Assembly: GCA_964463165.1 (NCBI GenBank)
Contig: CAYXBK010000001.1
Location: 237,677 to 301,676 of the forward strand
DNA length: 64,000 bases
Source of the DNA: UBA7236 sp964463165
GTDB lineage: Bacteria > Bacteroidota > Bacteroidia > Chitinophagales > BACL12
Reading direction: 5' to 3'
The position numbers and the translations under genes are program-made. This document shows, in pieces, positions 19,750-28,809 of the stretch (position 1 is the first letter of the stretch; each line of letters starts with the position of its first letter). The notes under the pieces were generated by a model. The model saw nothing but the letters and a program-made list of their open reading frames with translations. It searched no databases and was not told where the DNA came from.

Positions 19750-20739
19750 ATGAAACAACATATACAAAAAGTAAAACCAGGAGTATGGCTCGTTGTGATC
19801 GCGGTCGTTCTTACAGGAAATCTTGGAGCACAATCACCTTCTGATGCATTTATGGAAAAGCAGGGTGAGATCTGTGTAGGAGCCTATTATAATCACAATG
19901 CATGGAGTGAATATTGGGAGGGAGATTCACTTCGCACGAACGGAAATATCGGAACCGTTACAACACATACAATTTTAGGCGGGATCCAGTTGGGTATTCT
20001 CGATCGCCTGAACCTGTTCGTGATGGTGCCTTATGTTGTAACCAGCTCAAAACCTGAAGAAAACCCGATAGACGGATTAACTACAGCAACTATCCAGGGC
20101 GATAAAGGATTTCAGGATCTTGCCTTATTTCTCAAAGGATCAATTGTTCATTCTCAAGGCGATAAAGGTTTGTTAGATGTGCTTGCTACAGTTGGGTTTG
20201 CAACTCCTATGTCAAACTATGCACCGGATGCATCATTTCCACTTGGCTTGGGTTGCCCAGATGGCATCATCAGGGGAATCGTCCAATACACAGCAAATAT
20301 GGGAATATATGGAAGGGCTGATGCCGCGTATCACCTGCGTGGAAATTCAAATCTTGTACGTAATTATTATTATACTACTAATGGCTATTTTTCAACCGAG
20401 GTTGATATGCCGGATGCACTTGATTATAACGCTACACTCGGCTATTGGATCAAAGAAAATACCTTTAAAGCAGAAGCACAGCTCAGTGGTTTAACTACTT
20501 TTGGAGGTTTTGACATTCGCAGACAGGACGGTGGTTTCCCGTCAAATGATATGGAAGCAATTCGCATCGGTGTAAATGCAGAATATTTCAACGCATTTAT
20601 TGATGGCCTTGCGTTCTCCTTTAATTCTTCATATACACTTACCGGAAGGAATGTAGGAAAATCACTTACGCTTGGGGGCGGTATTTTATATCAGTTCAAT
20701 TTATGGAATGGATCCAAAGCAACTGAAGCCGCACAATAA
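19750..20739 (+). CDS. Outer-membrane beta-barrel protein, transporter-like
   Basis: 329 aa from ATG 19750, which starts a signal peptide (KPGVWLVVIAVVLTGNLGAQ); the longer ORF from 19714 adds 12 residues. The mature protein alternates short aromatic and glycine-rich strands (GGIQLGILDRLNLFVMVPYV, NATLGYWIKENTFKAEAQL, SLTLGGGILYQFNLW) and ends in a hydrophobic strand followed by a short tail, as expected for a barrel. No periplasmic or T9SS domain. The haloperoxidase-like lipoprotein starts 45 bp downstream on the same strand, so the two are probably one operon. The transported substrate cannot be told. Confidence 0.65.
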   Translation: MKQHIQKVKPGVWLVVIAVVLTGNLGAQSPSDAFMEKQGEICVGAYYNHNAWSEYWEGDSLRTNGNIGTVTTHTILGGIQLGILDRLNLFVMVPYVVTSSKPEENPIDGLTTATIQGDKGFQDLALFLKGSIVHSQGDKGLLDVLATVGFATPMSNYAPDASFPLGLGCPDGIIRGIVQYTANMGIYGRADAAYHLRGNSNLVRNYYYTTNGYFSTEVDMPDALDYNATLGYWIKENTFKAEAQLSGLTTFGGFDIRRQDGGFPSNDMEAIRIGVNAEYFNAFIDGLAFSFNSSYTLTGRNVGKSLTLGGGILYQFNLWNGSKATEAAQ

Positions 20740-20784
20740 TTTGTGCATTGTCAATCCAAATTATCAATCTTAAAACTAATTAAA

Positions 20785-22347
20785 ATGAAAAGAAGCTTTA
20801 TAAAAATTGCAATTATAACCGGAATAGGACTTTCGATTGTTGTTTCTCAATCCTGTAACTCCGATATACCGGGATATAAGGATTATCAAGCATATATATA
20901 TGCATCAAAAGATGAAAACGGCGGAAATTGGGTTCCAATCCTGCTGAATAGTCCGACTGATGTTCCAATTCCTGCGCCGGATGATATTACCTCACCTGCA
21001 TATGCATCTGAACTTTCAGAGGTGAAGGAATTAAATGGAAATATTACCGCCGACCAGCAAGAAACAATTGATTACTGGGGTAATAATACCATGATTCGTT
21101 GGATAGAAATAGCTGAAGTTTTAGCATCCAAATACAATTTGCCGCCTTCCCCGAATGAAGACGGCACATATAGTTCACCAAATTCTGCCAGTCCTGGTAC
21201 ATATCCGTATTTTCCGTTTGCACATCCTCCTTATACGGTAAGAATGTATGCATATTTATCTTCTGCATGCTACGATGCTCTTATTACAACCTGGCATTAT
21301 AAATATACATACAACAGGTCCGCACCATATATAAATGATGCCTCTATCAAAGCTTCCTATCCGGATAATGGATTACCATCCTATCCTTCTGAGGATGCTG
21401 CAATTTCAATGGCGGCAGAAAAAATCCTGAATTTTATGTTCCCGCTTGAAGTTGATTATATTTCTTCAAAGGCTGAAGAATGCCGTAACTCAAGAAAATG
21501 GGCAGGTATGAATGTTGAGTCAGATCTCGTAATGGGCGATTCAATTGGAAGTTATGTAGCAACACAATTTTTAAATCGTGCAAAAAATGACAGCATGAAA
21601 TATGCTCAGGTTGACGGAGCAACCTATGCTACAATTGAAGCAGCAGCAGACTTATTATGGGCAGATCAGTGGCCACATTGGGAATGCCTTGAGGTACCGC
21701 AACGCCCGGTTGGTATTACACCAAAATATAGTCATGTTACTCCTTGGTGGATTCCTTCTGTAGAAGCTGTGCGGCCAATCCCCCCTCCGGCCATTGGCTC
21801 CAGTGAATACAAAACAGCAGAAGCTGAATTGCTTGATCTAACCAAAAATGCAACTCAGGAACAAAAAGAAATGGCATTTTTCTGGGGAGATGGCTTTGGA
21901 ACAACAACTCCTCCCGGTCATTGGAATCAGATTGCAACAGATAATATTATTTCGGCCCAACTCAACCCAATCAGAACCGCAAGAACTTTCGCATATTTAA
22001 ATACTGCAATGGAAGATGCGGGTCTCGGTTGCTGGGATGCAAAATATTATTACATGTATCCTCGGCCATCACAAGTAAATCCAGATATTCAACCTTTATT
22101 TGGAATTCCTAATTTCCCTTCCTATACCTCGGGACATTCAATGTTTTCAGGTGCGGCGGCTGAAGTTCTGAGTTATTTATTTCCGGGTGATGCATCAATA
22201 TTTAACCAATGGGCACAGGAAGCTGCAGACTCAAGAGTTTACGCTCGAATCCATTTTAGATTTGATGCTGAGATCGGGCTTGAAACCGGACACAATATTG
22301 GAAGTTATGCTGTATCGATAGCGCAGGCAGATGGAGCAGATGACTAA
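20785..22347 (+). CDS. Vanadium-dependent haloperoxidase / PAP2-type phosphatase lipoprotein
   Basis: 520 aa from ATG 20785. The N-terminus (IITGIGLSIVVSQSCNSD) looks like a lipoprotein signal with Cys as first mature residue. The C-terminal third has the three blocks of the vanadate/phosphate-binding pocket shared by vanadium haloperoxidases and PAP2 acid phosphatases: KYYYMYPRPSQ, PSYTSGHSMFSGAA and SRVYARIHFRFDAEIG, which give the Lys/Arg, Ser-Gly-His and Arg-His-Asp residues. The length and all-helical first part match the bacterial haloperoxidase-related group better than the short PAP2 phosphatases. Sequence alone cannot decide between halide oxidation and phosphatase activity. Likely anchored in the outer or inner membrane beside the barrel protein encoded upstream. 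Confidence 0.85.
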   Translation: MKRSFIKIAIITGIGLSIVVSQSCNSDIPGYKDYQAYIYASKDENGGNWVPILLNSPTDVPIPAPDDITSPAYASELSEVKELNGNITADQQETIDYWGNNTMIRWIEIAEVLASKYNLPPSPNEDGTYSSPNSASPGTYPYFPFAHPPYTVRMYAYLSSACYDALITTWHYKYTYNRSAPYINDASIKASYPDNGLPSYPSEDAAISMAAEKILNFMFPLEVDYISSKAEECRNSRKWAGMNVESDLVMGDSIGSYVATQFLNRAKNDSMKYAQVDGATYATIEAAADLLWADQWPHWECLEVPQRPVGITPKYSHVTPWWIPSVEAVRPIPPPAIGSSEYKTAEAELLDLTKNATQEQKEMAFFWGDGFGTTTPPGHWNQIATDNIISAQLNPIRTARTFAYLNTAMEDAGLGCWDAKYYYMYPRPSQVNPDIQPLFGIPNFPSYTSGHSMFSGAAAEVLSYLFPGDASIFNQWAQEAADSRVYARIHFRFDAEIGLETGHNIGSYAVSIAQADGADD

Positions 22348-22378
22348 TACTTTAAAGTGGGTGTTTATTAAATCTGGT

Positions 22379-22406
22379 ATCCCGCAGCAATGCGGGATTT
22401 TTTTTT
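22379..22406 (+). terminator. Intrinsic terminator of the haloperoxidase gene
   Basis: Stem ATCCCGC/GCGGGAT with a 6-base loop followed by nine T. It lies between the haloperoxidase-like gene and the convergent propeller gene. Confidence 0.9.
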
Positions 22407-22413
22407 ACCTGTA

Positions 22414-24702
22414 TTATCTGAACAGTTTGAAGACCGTTTTACTATTTGAACTTGATAAGCTGAGAATATAAATACCCTCAGGCAGGTTTGAAATATCCAA
22501 AAGGAGAGGATTTTTACTGGTAATCTGATCCGGATAAAGCTGGCCTGCAATGTTTGAAAGGTTGATTGCGGTGAAAATGCAGTCCGGACTTTGAATGATC
22601 TGGTAAACTCCGTTGCCCAAAGGAATTATTTGCGTAGAATTATGAGCTAAATCATCAATTAAAATAGGATCCTGAACAAAAACTTCCTTGCACAAGGTAT
22701 CGCGGTTGCAGGGGCCAGACGTATTCTGACATACAGTATAGGTTCCGCCGGCCGCATAGATGTGTACCGGATTTATTTCAAATGAACCGGTTCCGTCTCC
22801 AAAATCCCAGCCGAGCAACGTCGCATTCACCGACAGATCAGTAAAACTTGCTTCAAGCCCGCTTGTTGTAAAAGAAAATTCAGGGACCGTGATGAGATCG
22901 CAACCCTGTACCTCAATGTCCATACAAATCGTGTCATTTGTACATGGCCCGTAAGCATAGAGGCAAACATGATAAATTCCGGTAGCCGGAAAATTGTGAT
23001 CAGGTTCCAAAACTGTTGATGTTGTTCCATCTCCAAAATCCCAAAGAACGGAATCTGCATTTAGTGAGGTTGACCAAAATGAAATGAGAAGGTAATTTGG
23101 ATCCATTGCAAATCCTGCGATCGTTTCAATATTGCAGTCGGAAACTGATACAAGCTGGCAAATCGTATCGTTTTCGCAATGTCCATATGCAATCAGGCAA
23201 ACCAAATAGTCGCCATCCGATGCATATTCATGAAAAGGATTTGTTTCGGTTGAAAATGTCCCGTCTCCGAAATCCCAGTAAAATGCATCGGCATAAATAC
23301 TGGAATTTGTAAAAGCAGCCTGGAGCAAATCCGTTTCTGCAGTGAAGGAAGAGATTGTATTGATATCGCAAATGCTCAGGTTGAGCAACCAGCAATCATT
23401 TTTATTATTGTCGATACCTCCGATATGTGCAGTGATATCCCCGTCGGAACTGTAAGCACCGCCGCCAACATAATATTTGTCTTCAATCCTGAATATCTGC
23501 CTGCCTGAATCAAATTTCGAACCGCCATAGGTTTGTTGCCAGATGAGATTTCCTTCAAAATCCAGTTTTACAAGCAGCAAATCTGCATCGCCGGCATTTT
23601 CGGTAATATCCCCATCAGACGAAAACGAATTTCCGGTGATCAGATATCCGTCTTCCTTTTCCAATAATCCGCTACCGGTTTCTGAATTTGATCCACCTAT
23701 CGAACGGGTCCATTCAATATTCCCATCCGCATCAATTTTAATAATGAACATATCGGACTCGGTGATTGAACCGTGATGATCTGCTGCGTCGCCATCTGCA
23801 GAATAAGAATAACCTGAAATCAATGCACCACCATCTGAAGTAGCTATTAACCCCGATGCAAAATCATTTGCACTGCCGCCAACACTTTTACTCCACAGCA
23901 GATTCCCGGCAGGGTCGAGTTTCAGGATCCATATATCGGATATCCCTTCTGCACCATGATGATCAACAACATCTTCATCGGTAGAACCGGAGGAACAGGC
24001 AGAAATATAGGAGCCGTCGGAAGTAACAGCGAGACTTGTTGCCCATTCAAAGTTTGTCCCGCCGAAATAAGATTGCCATAAAATGGTGCTGTCCTCATCC
24101 ATTTTCCAAAACCATGCGTCGGCATAGAAGCCCGGGTTATAATTTGTAATATCCCCGTTCAGACTAGAACCCGCATAGCCGGCAAAAACGAATCCGTCGT
24201 TTTCTATTGCCCGCAAGGCAGCTCTGGCTGCGTCCGCCTCATCTCCTCCATAGCATTTTTGCCACAAAACATTTCCGGAGCTGTCTGTTTTTATGATCCA
24301 GGCATCGTAATTACCATGATTTGTTGTTATTTCCTCATTAGAAGATAGTGTTTCAACAACCAGCAGCAGACTGCCATCTTCATTTACTATTATCTCGTGC
24401 ATATCTTCCGTATTACTTCCTCCAAAGCAATCGGCTGCGAATAAAAAATTACCTGCTGTATCAATTTGATAAATCCATGCATCTGCATTCTCTCCACCCG
24501 AACTATGACCATTTACCTGTGTGTCTTTTGAGGCAGAATTTGCACCGATCCAAAGATTTCCGTTTGCTGCAGGTTGAACTACACGGATCGTTTCGCTTTT
24601 TGTTCCGCCATAATTCCCGGTCCAGTTAAGAATTGCCTGCGCTTGCATATGTGCTGCAGAAAATAAAAAAAGCAGAATAAGAATAGGACCGTTCAGTTTC
24701 AT
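22414..24702 (-). CDS. Secreted propeller protein with three PKD domains
   Basis: 762 aa. Signal peptide (MKLNGPILILLFLFSAAHMQAQ), one block of seven repeats related to those of the 562 gene (LWQKCYGG, LWQSYFGG, IEWTRSIGG and so on, ~24-435), three PKD domains each with WDFGDGT (~440-525, 525-610, 610-680), and a C-terminal region ending NLPEGIYILSLSSSNSKTVFKLF that fits a type A sorting domain, although its N-terminal IYPNP part is degenerate. Cysteine pairs (CDI, CQLV, CNI) link the PKD units. It shares the seven-repeat rule but not the MopE/Ig cassette with the array. Extracellular; ligand unknown. Confidence 0.85.
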   Translation of the reverse strand: MKLNGPILILLFLFSAAHMQAQAILNWTGNYGGTKSETIRVVQPAANGNLWIGANSASKDTQVNGHSSGGENADAWIYQIDTAGNFLFAADCFGGSNTEDMHEIIVNEDGSLLLVVETLSSNEEITTNHGNYDAWIIKTDSSGNVLWQKCYGGDEADAARAALRAIENDGFVFAGYAGSSLNGDITNYNPGFYADAWFWKMDEDSTILWQSYFGGTNFEWATSLAVTSDGSYISACSSGSTDEDVVDHHGAEGISDIWILKLDPAGNLLWSKSVGGSANDFASGLIATSDGGALISGYSYSADGDAADHHGSITESDMFIIKIDADGNIEWTRSIGGSNSETGSGLLEKEDGYLITGNSFSSDGDITENAGDADLLLVKLDFEGNLIWQQTYGGSKFDSGRQIFRIEDKYYVGGGAYSSDGDITAHIGGIDNNKNDCWLLNLSICDINTISSFTAETDLLQAAFTNSSIYADAFYWDFGDGTFSTETNPFHEYASDGDYLVCLIAYGHCENDTICQLVSVSDCNIETIAGFAMDPNYLLISFWSTSLNADSVLWDFGDGTTSTVLEPDHNFPATGIYHVCLYAYGPCTNDTICMDIEVQGCDLITVPEFSFTTSGLEASFTDLSVNATLLGWDFGDGTGSFEINPVHIYAAGGTYTVCQNTSGPCNRDTLCKEVFVQDPILIDDLAHNSTQIIPLGNGVYQIIQSPDCIFTAINLSNIAGQLYPDQITSKNPLLLDISNLPEGIYILSLSSSNSKTVFKLFR

Positions 24703-24752
24703 TCAAAATATTTTACACCTGCCTAAGATAAGAATTTGTTTATTTTTAATTG

Positions 24753-25202
24753 ATGGAACAATTCATTACGATACATACTTTTAATTATCCGCATGAGGCA
24801 TATGTGATAAAAACCAGATTGGAAAGTGAAGGAATCGAGGTGTTTCTGAAAGATGAAAATACGGTGCAGGCTTATAATTTTTTGTCGAATGCATTGGGTG
24901 GTGTGAAATTGCAGGTAAGAGAAAGTGATGTGAAAGAGGCAATGAAAATACTAAATGAAACTGCGGATGAATATATTTCAGGAGAAGAAGATTTTGAGGA
25001 TGAAGAGCAGGAGCAAATTCAACCAATAAATAAAAACAGAATTAGTTGCCCGCATTGTAATTCTGAAAATGTAAGTGAAACAGTTCGTCCCAACTGGGTG
25101 TTCGCTATTTCGATTTTTTTATTGGGCTTTCCTCTGATTTTTATACGCAAGCGCTATCATTGTTTTAATTGCGGGAATGAATTTTACCGGAAAAAGAATT
25201 AA
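24753..25202 (+). CDS. DUF2007-type protein with C-terminal zinc ribbon
   Basis: 149 aa from ATG 24753 (a TTG precedes it at 24750). Residues ~4-70 fit the DUF2007 (putative signal-transducing) fold: TIHTFNYPHEAYVIKTRLES, then GIEVFLKDE and GGVKLQVRESDVKEAMKIL. An acidic linker (SGEEDFEDEEQEQ) follows, then a zinc ribbon split by a hydrophobic segment: CPHCNSENV ... FAISIFLLGFPLIFI ... YHCFNCGNEF. So it is probably membrane-attached with the two Cys pairs coming together. Function unknown. Divergent from the PKD gene. Confidence 0.75.
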   Translation: MEQFITIHTFNYPHEAYVIKTRLESEGIEVFLKDENTVQAYNFLSNALGGVKLQVRESDVKEAMKILNETADEYISGEEDFEDEEQEQIQPINKNRISCPHCNSENVSETVRPNWVFAISIFLLGFPLIFIRKRYHCFNCGNEFYRKKN

Positions 25203-25225
25203 TCCTTTCCAAAATGAACAAAATA

Positions 25226-25255
25226 AAAAGCCCTGATTGTTACATCAGGGCTTTT
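25226..25255. terminator. Bidirectional intrinsic terminator
   Basis: Stem AAAAGCCCTGAT/ATCAGGGCTTTT with a 6-base loop, A-rich on one side and T-rich on the other. It serves the convergent genes ending at 25202 (plus) and 25288 (minus). Confidence 0.9.
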
Positions 25256-25287
25256 ATTATGATTCCGTATTTGTTAGAATAACGGAA

Positions 25288-25797
25288 TTAAAAATTATAA
25301 TCTACGTGCATGGTGAAATCAAAATCGTTTCCACCTGCAAGAATGATATCTTCCGGAAATCCATTATCCGATGAATATAAATTGATCGGAAATGCACCCA
25401 TCAGATCCTGAAAACCGATTCCCAATGCACTGTCGTCGTCGTAAAATTCAATTGTGAAACTGTCATCCACATTTGAAACATTTACAGGTAAGCCTGCAGT
25501 AAATGTCAGAACAGAACCGGGCGACACATCAGTTTTAAGATCAGATGTAAATATCACCGCACCATTTTGCAATAATTTAAAATAAATATCCGGGCCACTT
25601 GAATCGTCCCATCCTGATCCGTCTGCTTTCGTATCCGGATAATCTACAAGTTCGGCAGAATTAATTGTGATGCTTGCAGGTGTCTGCTGTTCATCACATT
25701 TGTCGCCGATAAATCCAAGATCGCAGGCATTTTCCTTTGTACAGGAAAATAAAAATAAACTGCTTGCGAACGTTGTTAATATCATAATCTTTTTCAT
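25288..25797 (-). CDS. Hypothetical lipoprotein
   Basis: 169 aa. Lipoprotein signal MKKIMILTTFASSLFLFSC with Cys19. After it comes a short cysteine pattern like half an EGF module (ACDLGFIGDKCDEQ), then a beta-rich domain of ~120 residues with acidic turns (GSGWDDSSGPDIYFKLLQ; IEFYDDDSALG) reminiscent of calcium-binding beta-sandwich (C2-like) domains. I do not recognise a named family. Stands alone; terminator downstream. Confidence 0.65.
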   Translation of the reverse strand: MKKIMILTTFASSLFLFSCTKENACDLGFIGDKCDEQQTPASITINSAELVDYPDTKADGSGWDDSSGPDIYFKLLQNGAVIFTSDLKTDVSPGSVLTFTAGLPVNVSNVDDSFTIEFYDDDSALGIGFQDLMGAFPINLYSSDNGFPEDIILAGGNDFDFTMHVDYNF

Positions 25798-26005
25798 ACG
25801 CTTGATTTTATTTGTTTCGCTTCTATTAAATCGAATAATATTCCACGCTTCAGATCAAAACATAATATAGGAGATTATGTACTTACAGTCAATGAGTTAG
25901 AAAGAGGATTCTGTTTCAGGAGCTTAAACGCAAAAACGGGAACATGGGTATACATATGGCATGTTCTACACAGAGTGGGGCTTAATTTCTATGATAAAAA
26001 TTTTA

Positions 26006-27790
26006 TTACATTCTCTCCGGTGCTTCTATACCTAAAAGAAATAAGCCATGCTTCAAAACGTGAGAAATATTTTTTGTGATGGCAATACGCAAATACATTT
26101 TTTCTTCAGATTCTGCTTTTAATATGGAATGTTCCGCATAAAAATGATTATAATTTTTTGCGAGATTATAAATATAGTTTGCAATTTCTGCGGGCGAATA
26201 ATTTTCTGCCGCTGTTTTCACGACTTGCGGATATTGATACAGCCAGACGATCAAATCTTTTTCCGCCGGATGTAGATCCCTGAATTCCATTTCTTTTTCC
26301 GGAATCTGCATTTCAGTCATTTTGCGGAAAATCGACCGGATCCGTGCGTAAGTGTATTGTATGAACGGCCCGGTATTGCCCTGCAGATCAATTGATTCTT
26401 TCGGGTTGAACACCATCCGTTTCTTCGGTTCCACTTTTAAAATAAAATATTTCAATGCAGCAAGGCCAACCTGTTTTGCAAGTTTGCTGATTTCCTCTTC
26501 ACTGAAATCAATTGATTTTTCGGATGCCTGTAAAAATGATCGTGCCTCAGTTTGCATTTCCGCAATTAGATCATCGGCATCCACAACAGTGCCTTCGCGG
26601 CTTTTCATTTTTCCGTCGGGCAGATCCACCATGCCATAATTCAAATGATAAATACCATCGGCATAGGGTTCTTTTAATTTCTGTAAAACAAGTTTTAAAA
26701 CTTTAAAATGATAATCCTGTTCATTTGCAACAACATAAATGGAAGTATCCATTTTAAAATCATTGTACCGCTCTTTAGCAATTCCGATATCCTGTGTGAT
26801 ATACACGCTGGTGCCATCTGCACGCAGCAACACTTTTTGATCGAGGCCGTCGCGGGTGAGATCAACGCAGATGCTGCCGTCTTCTCTTTTGAAGAAAATA
26901 TTTTTAGCCAGTCCCTGGTTGACGAGATCTTTTCCTTTTAAATAATAATCGGATTCTTTATAATGTTTTTCAAAATCAATTCCGATTTGCGAGAATGTTT
27001 CTTCGAATCCTTCATACACCCATCCGTTCATTTTATTCCAGAGTGCCAATACTTCTGCATCATGTGCTTCCCATTTTTGCAACATCTCAACCGCTTCCAA
27101 ATAGATGTCTGCTTTTTTTGCAGCATCTTCCGCACTCATATTTCCCATCTCCATCAAACCGATTTCCTGTTCAAGAATCGTTTGATAAGCAACATAATAT
27201 TTACCGACAAAATGATCGCCTTTAATTCCTGCAGATGCGGGTGTTTCGTTATTGCCCACCCTTAAATAAGCAACCATACTTTTACAAATTGCAATGCCGC
27301 GGTCGTTGTAAATATTTACTTTATGCACTTCATTTCCTGCAGCTTCTAAAATGGTCGCGGTAGAATAACCAAGCACAATATTGCGCAGATGTCCCAGATG
27401 CAATGGCTTATTTGTATTTGGCCCGCCGTATTCGATCACTACTTTTTTTCCTGTTGAAGGAAAAATGCCATATTGTTTATTTGCAGTGATCTGAGTTAAT
27501 GTATCGATCCAGAAGCGGTCGCTGATCACGAGATTTAAAAATCCTTTTACGACATTGAAACCTGAAATACTGTTTGATTTTAATTGTAATGCAGATCCGA
27601 TTTCATTTGCCGTTGCTTCCGGATTTTTTTTACTGATCTTCACGAAGGGAAAAACAACAATGGTAAATTCGCCTTCAAATTCAGGCGGGGTTTTATCAAT
27701 TTTTATCAGTGCAGGATCAATTGCGGCAGCATATAATTCCTGCACAACCGATGCAACATCGGCCAGAAGTTTTTCTTCCAGACGCATCAT
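26006..27790 (-). CDS. argS: Arginyl-tRNA synthetase
   Basis: Charges tRNA-Arg with arginine in the cytoplasm. 594 aa, normal length. The class I signature is HLGH in NKPLHLGHLRN (~residue 130); the KMSK-like loop is GKMKSREG (~395), preceded by LNYGMVDLP. The C-terminal DALR anticodon-binding domain ends FLLGIEAPERM. Two ATGs (27790, 27787) are possible; the first overlaps the stop of the arginase-family gene by 4 bp (ATGA), so the two are translationally coupled. That links arginine use in translation with arginine breakdown. Confidence 0.97.
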   Translation of the reverse strand: MMRLEEKLLADVASVVQELYAAAIDPALIKIDKTPPEFEGEFTIVVFPFVKISKKNPEATANEIGSALQLKSNSISGFNVVKGFLNLVISDRFWIDTLTQITANKQYGIFPSTGKKVVIEYGGPNTNKPLHLGHLRNIVLGYSTATILEAAGNEVHKVNIYNDRGIAICKSMVAYLRVGNNETPASAGIKGDHFVGKYYVAYQTILEQEIGLMEMGNMSAEDAAKKADIYLEAVEMLQKWEAHDAEVLALWNKMNGWVYEGFEETFSQIGIDFEKHYKESDYYLKGKDLVNQGLAKNIFFKREDGSICVDLTRDGLDQKVLLRADGTSVYITQDIGIAKERYNDFKMDTSIYVVANEQDYHFKVLKLVLQKLKEPYADGIYHLNYGMVDLPDGKMKSREGTVVDADDLIAEMQTEARSFLQASEKSIDFSEEEISKLAKQVGLAALKYFILKVEPKKRMVFNPKESIDLQGNTGPFIQYTYARIRSIFRKMTEMQIPEKEMEFRDLHPAEKDLIVWLYQYPQVVKTAAENYSPAEIANYIYNLAKNYNHFYAEHSILKAESEEKMYLRIAITKNISHVLKHGLFLLGIEAPERM

Positions 27791-28740
27791 AATCTGTTCT
27801 CTATTTCAATTGTAATTTGCTCAAGGATCTCGAGTGCGATTTCCGCCATCAGATTTTTCTTATTGTCGAGCGTAGGATTTATTTCCGTTATTTCAAAGCA
27901 GCAGACTTTTTCCTGTTTTGCCAGGCCGCTCATTAATTGAAAAGCCTCGCTTTCATACAATCCGCTTTTTACAGGGGTTCCTGTTCCTCTCGAAACATTT
28001 GCATCCATACTGTCGACGTCGAATGAAACATAAATCCTGTCGCAATGTGCGAGGCGTTTCATCGCATCGTCAATTACAAACTGAATTCCCGTTTCACGCA
28101 TTTTTTGTACGGAATAAATGCGGACATTATTTTTCTTCACAATAAATTTTTCAGGCTTTTCCATATCACGTGTTGCGATATAGATCAGATCCTTGAAAGT
28201 AATTTTCGGAGAGATACCGCCGATCTTTTTCAAACGCTCCCATGCTTCGATCGTTTTTTTCTCCGGCTGATTTATCTGCGACACTTTATTGTCGACAGCG
28301 AGTGCTGTAGCGAGTGGCATGCCGTGTAAATTTCCGGAAGGTGTGGTGTATGGAGAATGAATATCAGAATGCGCATCAATCCAAATCACACCCAGCGTTT
28401 CTTTGGGATACGCTATACGCAAACCTGCAATGGTGCCGCCTGCATTTGAATGATCGCCGGAAATTATGATGGGAAATTCTTTGTTTTTCATGCAGGCGAC
28501 AATCGTTTCGGCGATCCGTTTATACATTTCAACAATGTATTCGATCTTCACCGAATAGGCAGTTTCGATATCATCAAGCACCTCATCATTATTGCTCGGT
28601 AAAATTGTAGGTGGATGTTCCTTGAAATATCTGCTGCCTTTTGTCCAGGCGGCAACTCTTATCGCATCAAAGCCCAAACCTGCACCACGTGTGCCGGCAC
28701 CAAGTTCGGAGTTGACTGAAATTATTTTTACCCGCTTCAT
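27787..28740 (-). CDS. Arginase/agmatinase-family ureohydrolase
   Basis: 317 aa. Manganese-cluster motifs of ureohydrolases are present in order: SGDHSNAGG (~95), WIDAHSDIHSP (~122), GNLHGMPL, SFDVDSMD (~240) and the glutamate of EITEINP (~283). The family splits arginine (to ornithine + urea), agmatine (to putrescine + urea) or related guanidines. The gene is coupled to argS and divergent, across 69 bp, from an arginine decarboxylase whose product is agmatine. The context thus allows agmatinase in a putrescine route, while the N-terminus (GAGTRGAGLGFDAIR) looks more like arginase. Substrate not settled. Confidence 0.88.
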   Translation of the reverse strand: MKRVKIISVNSELGAGTRGAGLGFDAIRVAAWTKGSRYFKEHPPTILPSNNDEVLDDIETAYSVKIEYIVEMYKRIAETIVACMKNKEFPIIISGDHSNAGGTIAGLRIAYPKETLGVIWIDAHSDIHSPYTTPSGNLHGMPLATALAVDNKVSQINQPEKKTIEAWERLKKIGGISPKITFKDLIYIATRDMEKPEKFIVKKNNVRIYSVQKMRETGIQFVIDDAMKRLAHCDRIYVSFDVDSMDANVSRGTGTPVKSGLYESEAFQLMSGLAKQEKVCCFEITEINPTLDNKKNLMAEIALEILEQITIEIENRL

Positions 28741-28756
28741 AAAAACACAAATTTAT

Positions 28757-28764
28757 TACATTTG
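28757..28764 (+). promoter_or_regulatory. Bacteroidota -7 promoter element for the arginine decarboxylase gene
   Basis: TACATTTG matches TAnnTTTG and predicts a leader of about 40 bases before the GTG at 28810. No good TTG element is seen at the -33 position. Confidence 0.5.
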
Positions 28765-28809
28765 CACCGCAACAAAAATTCTCAATCTTTAAAAGCCGCT
28801 CAACTATAA

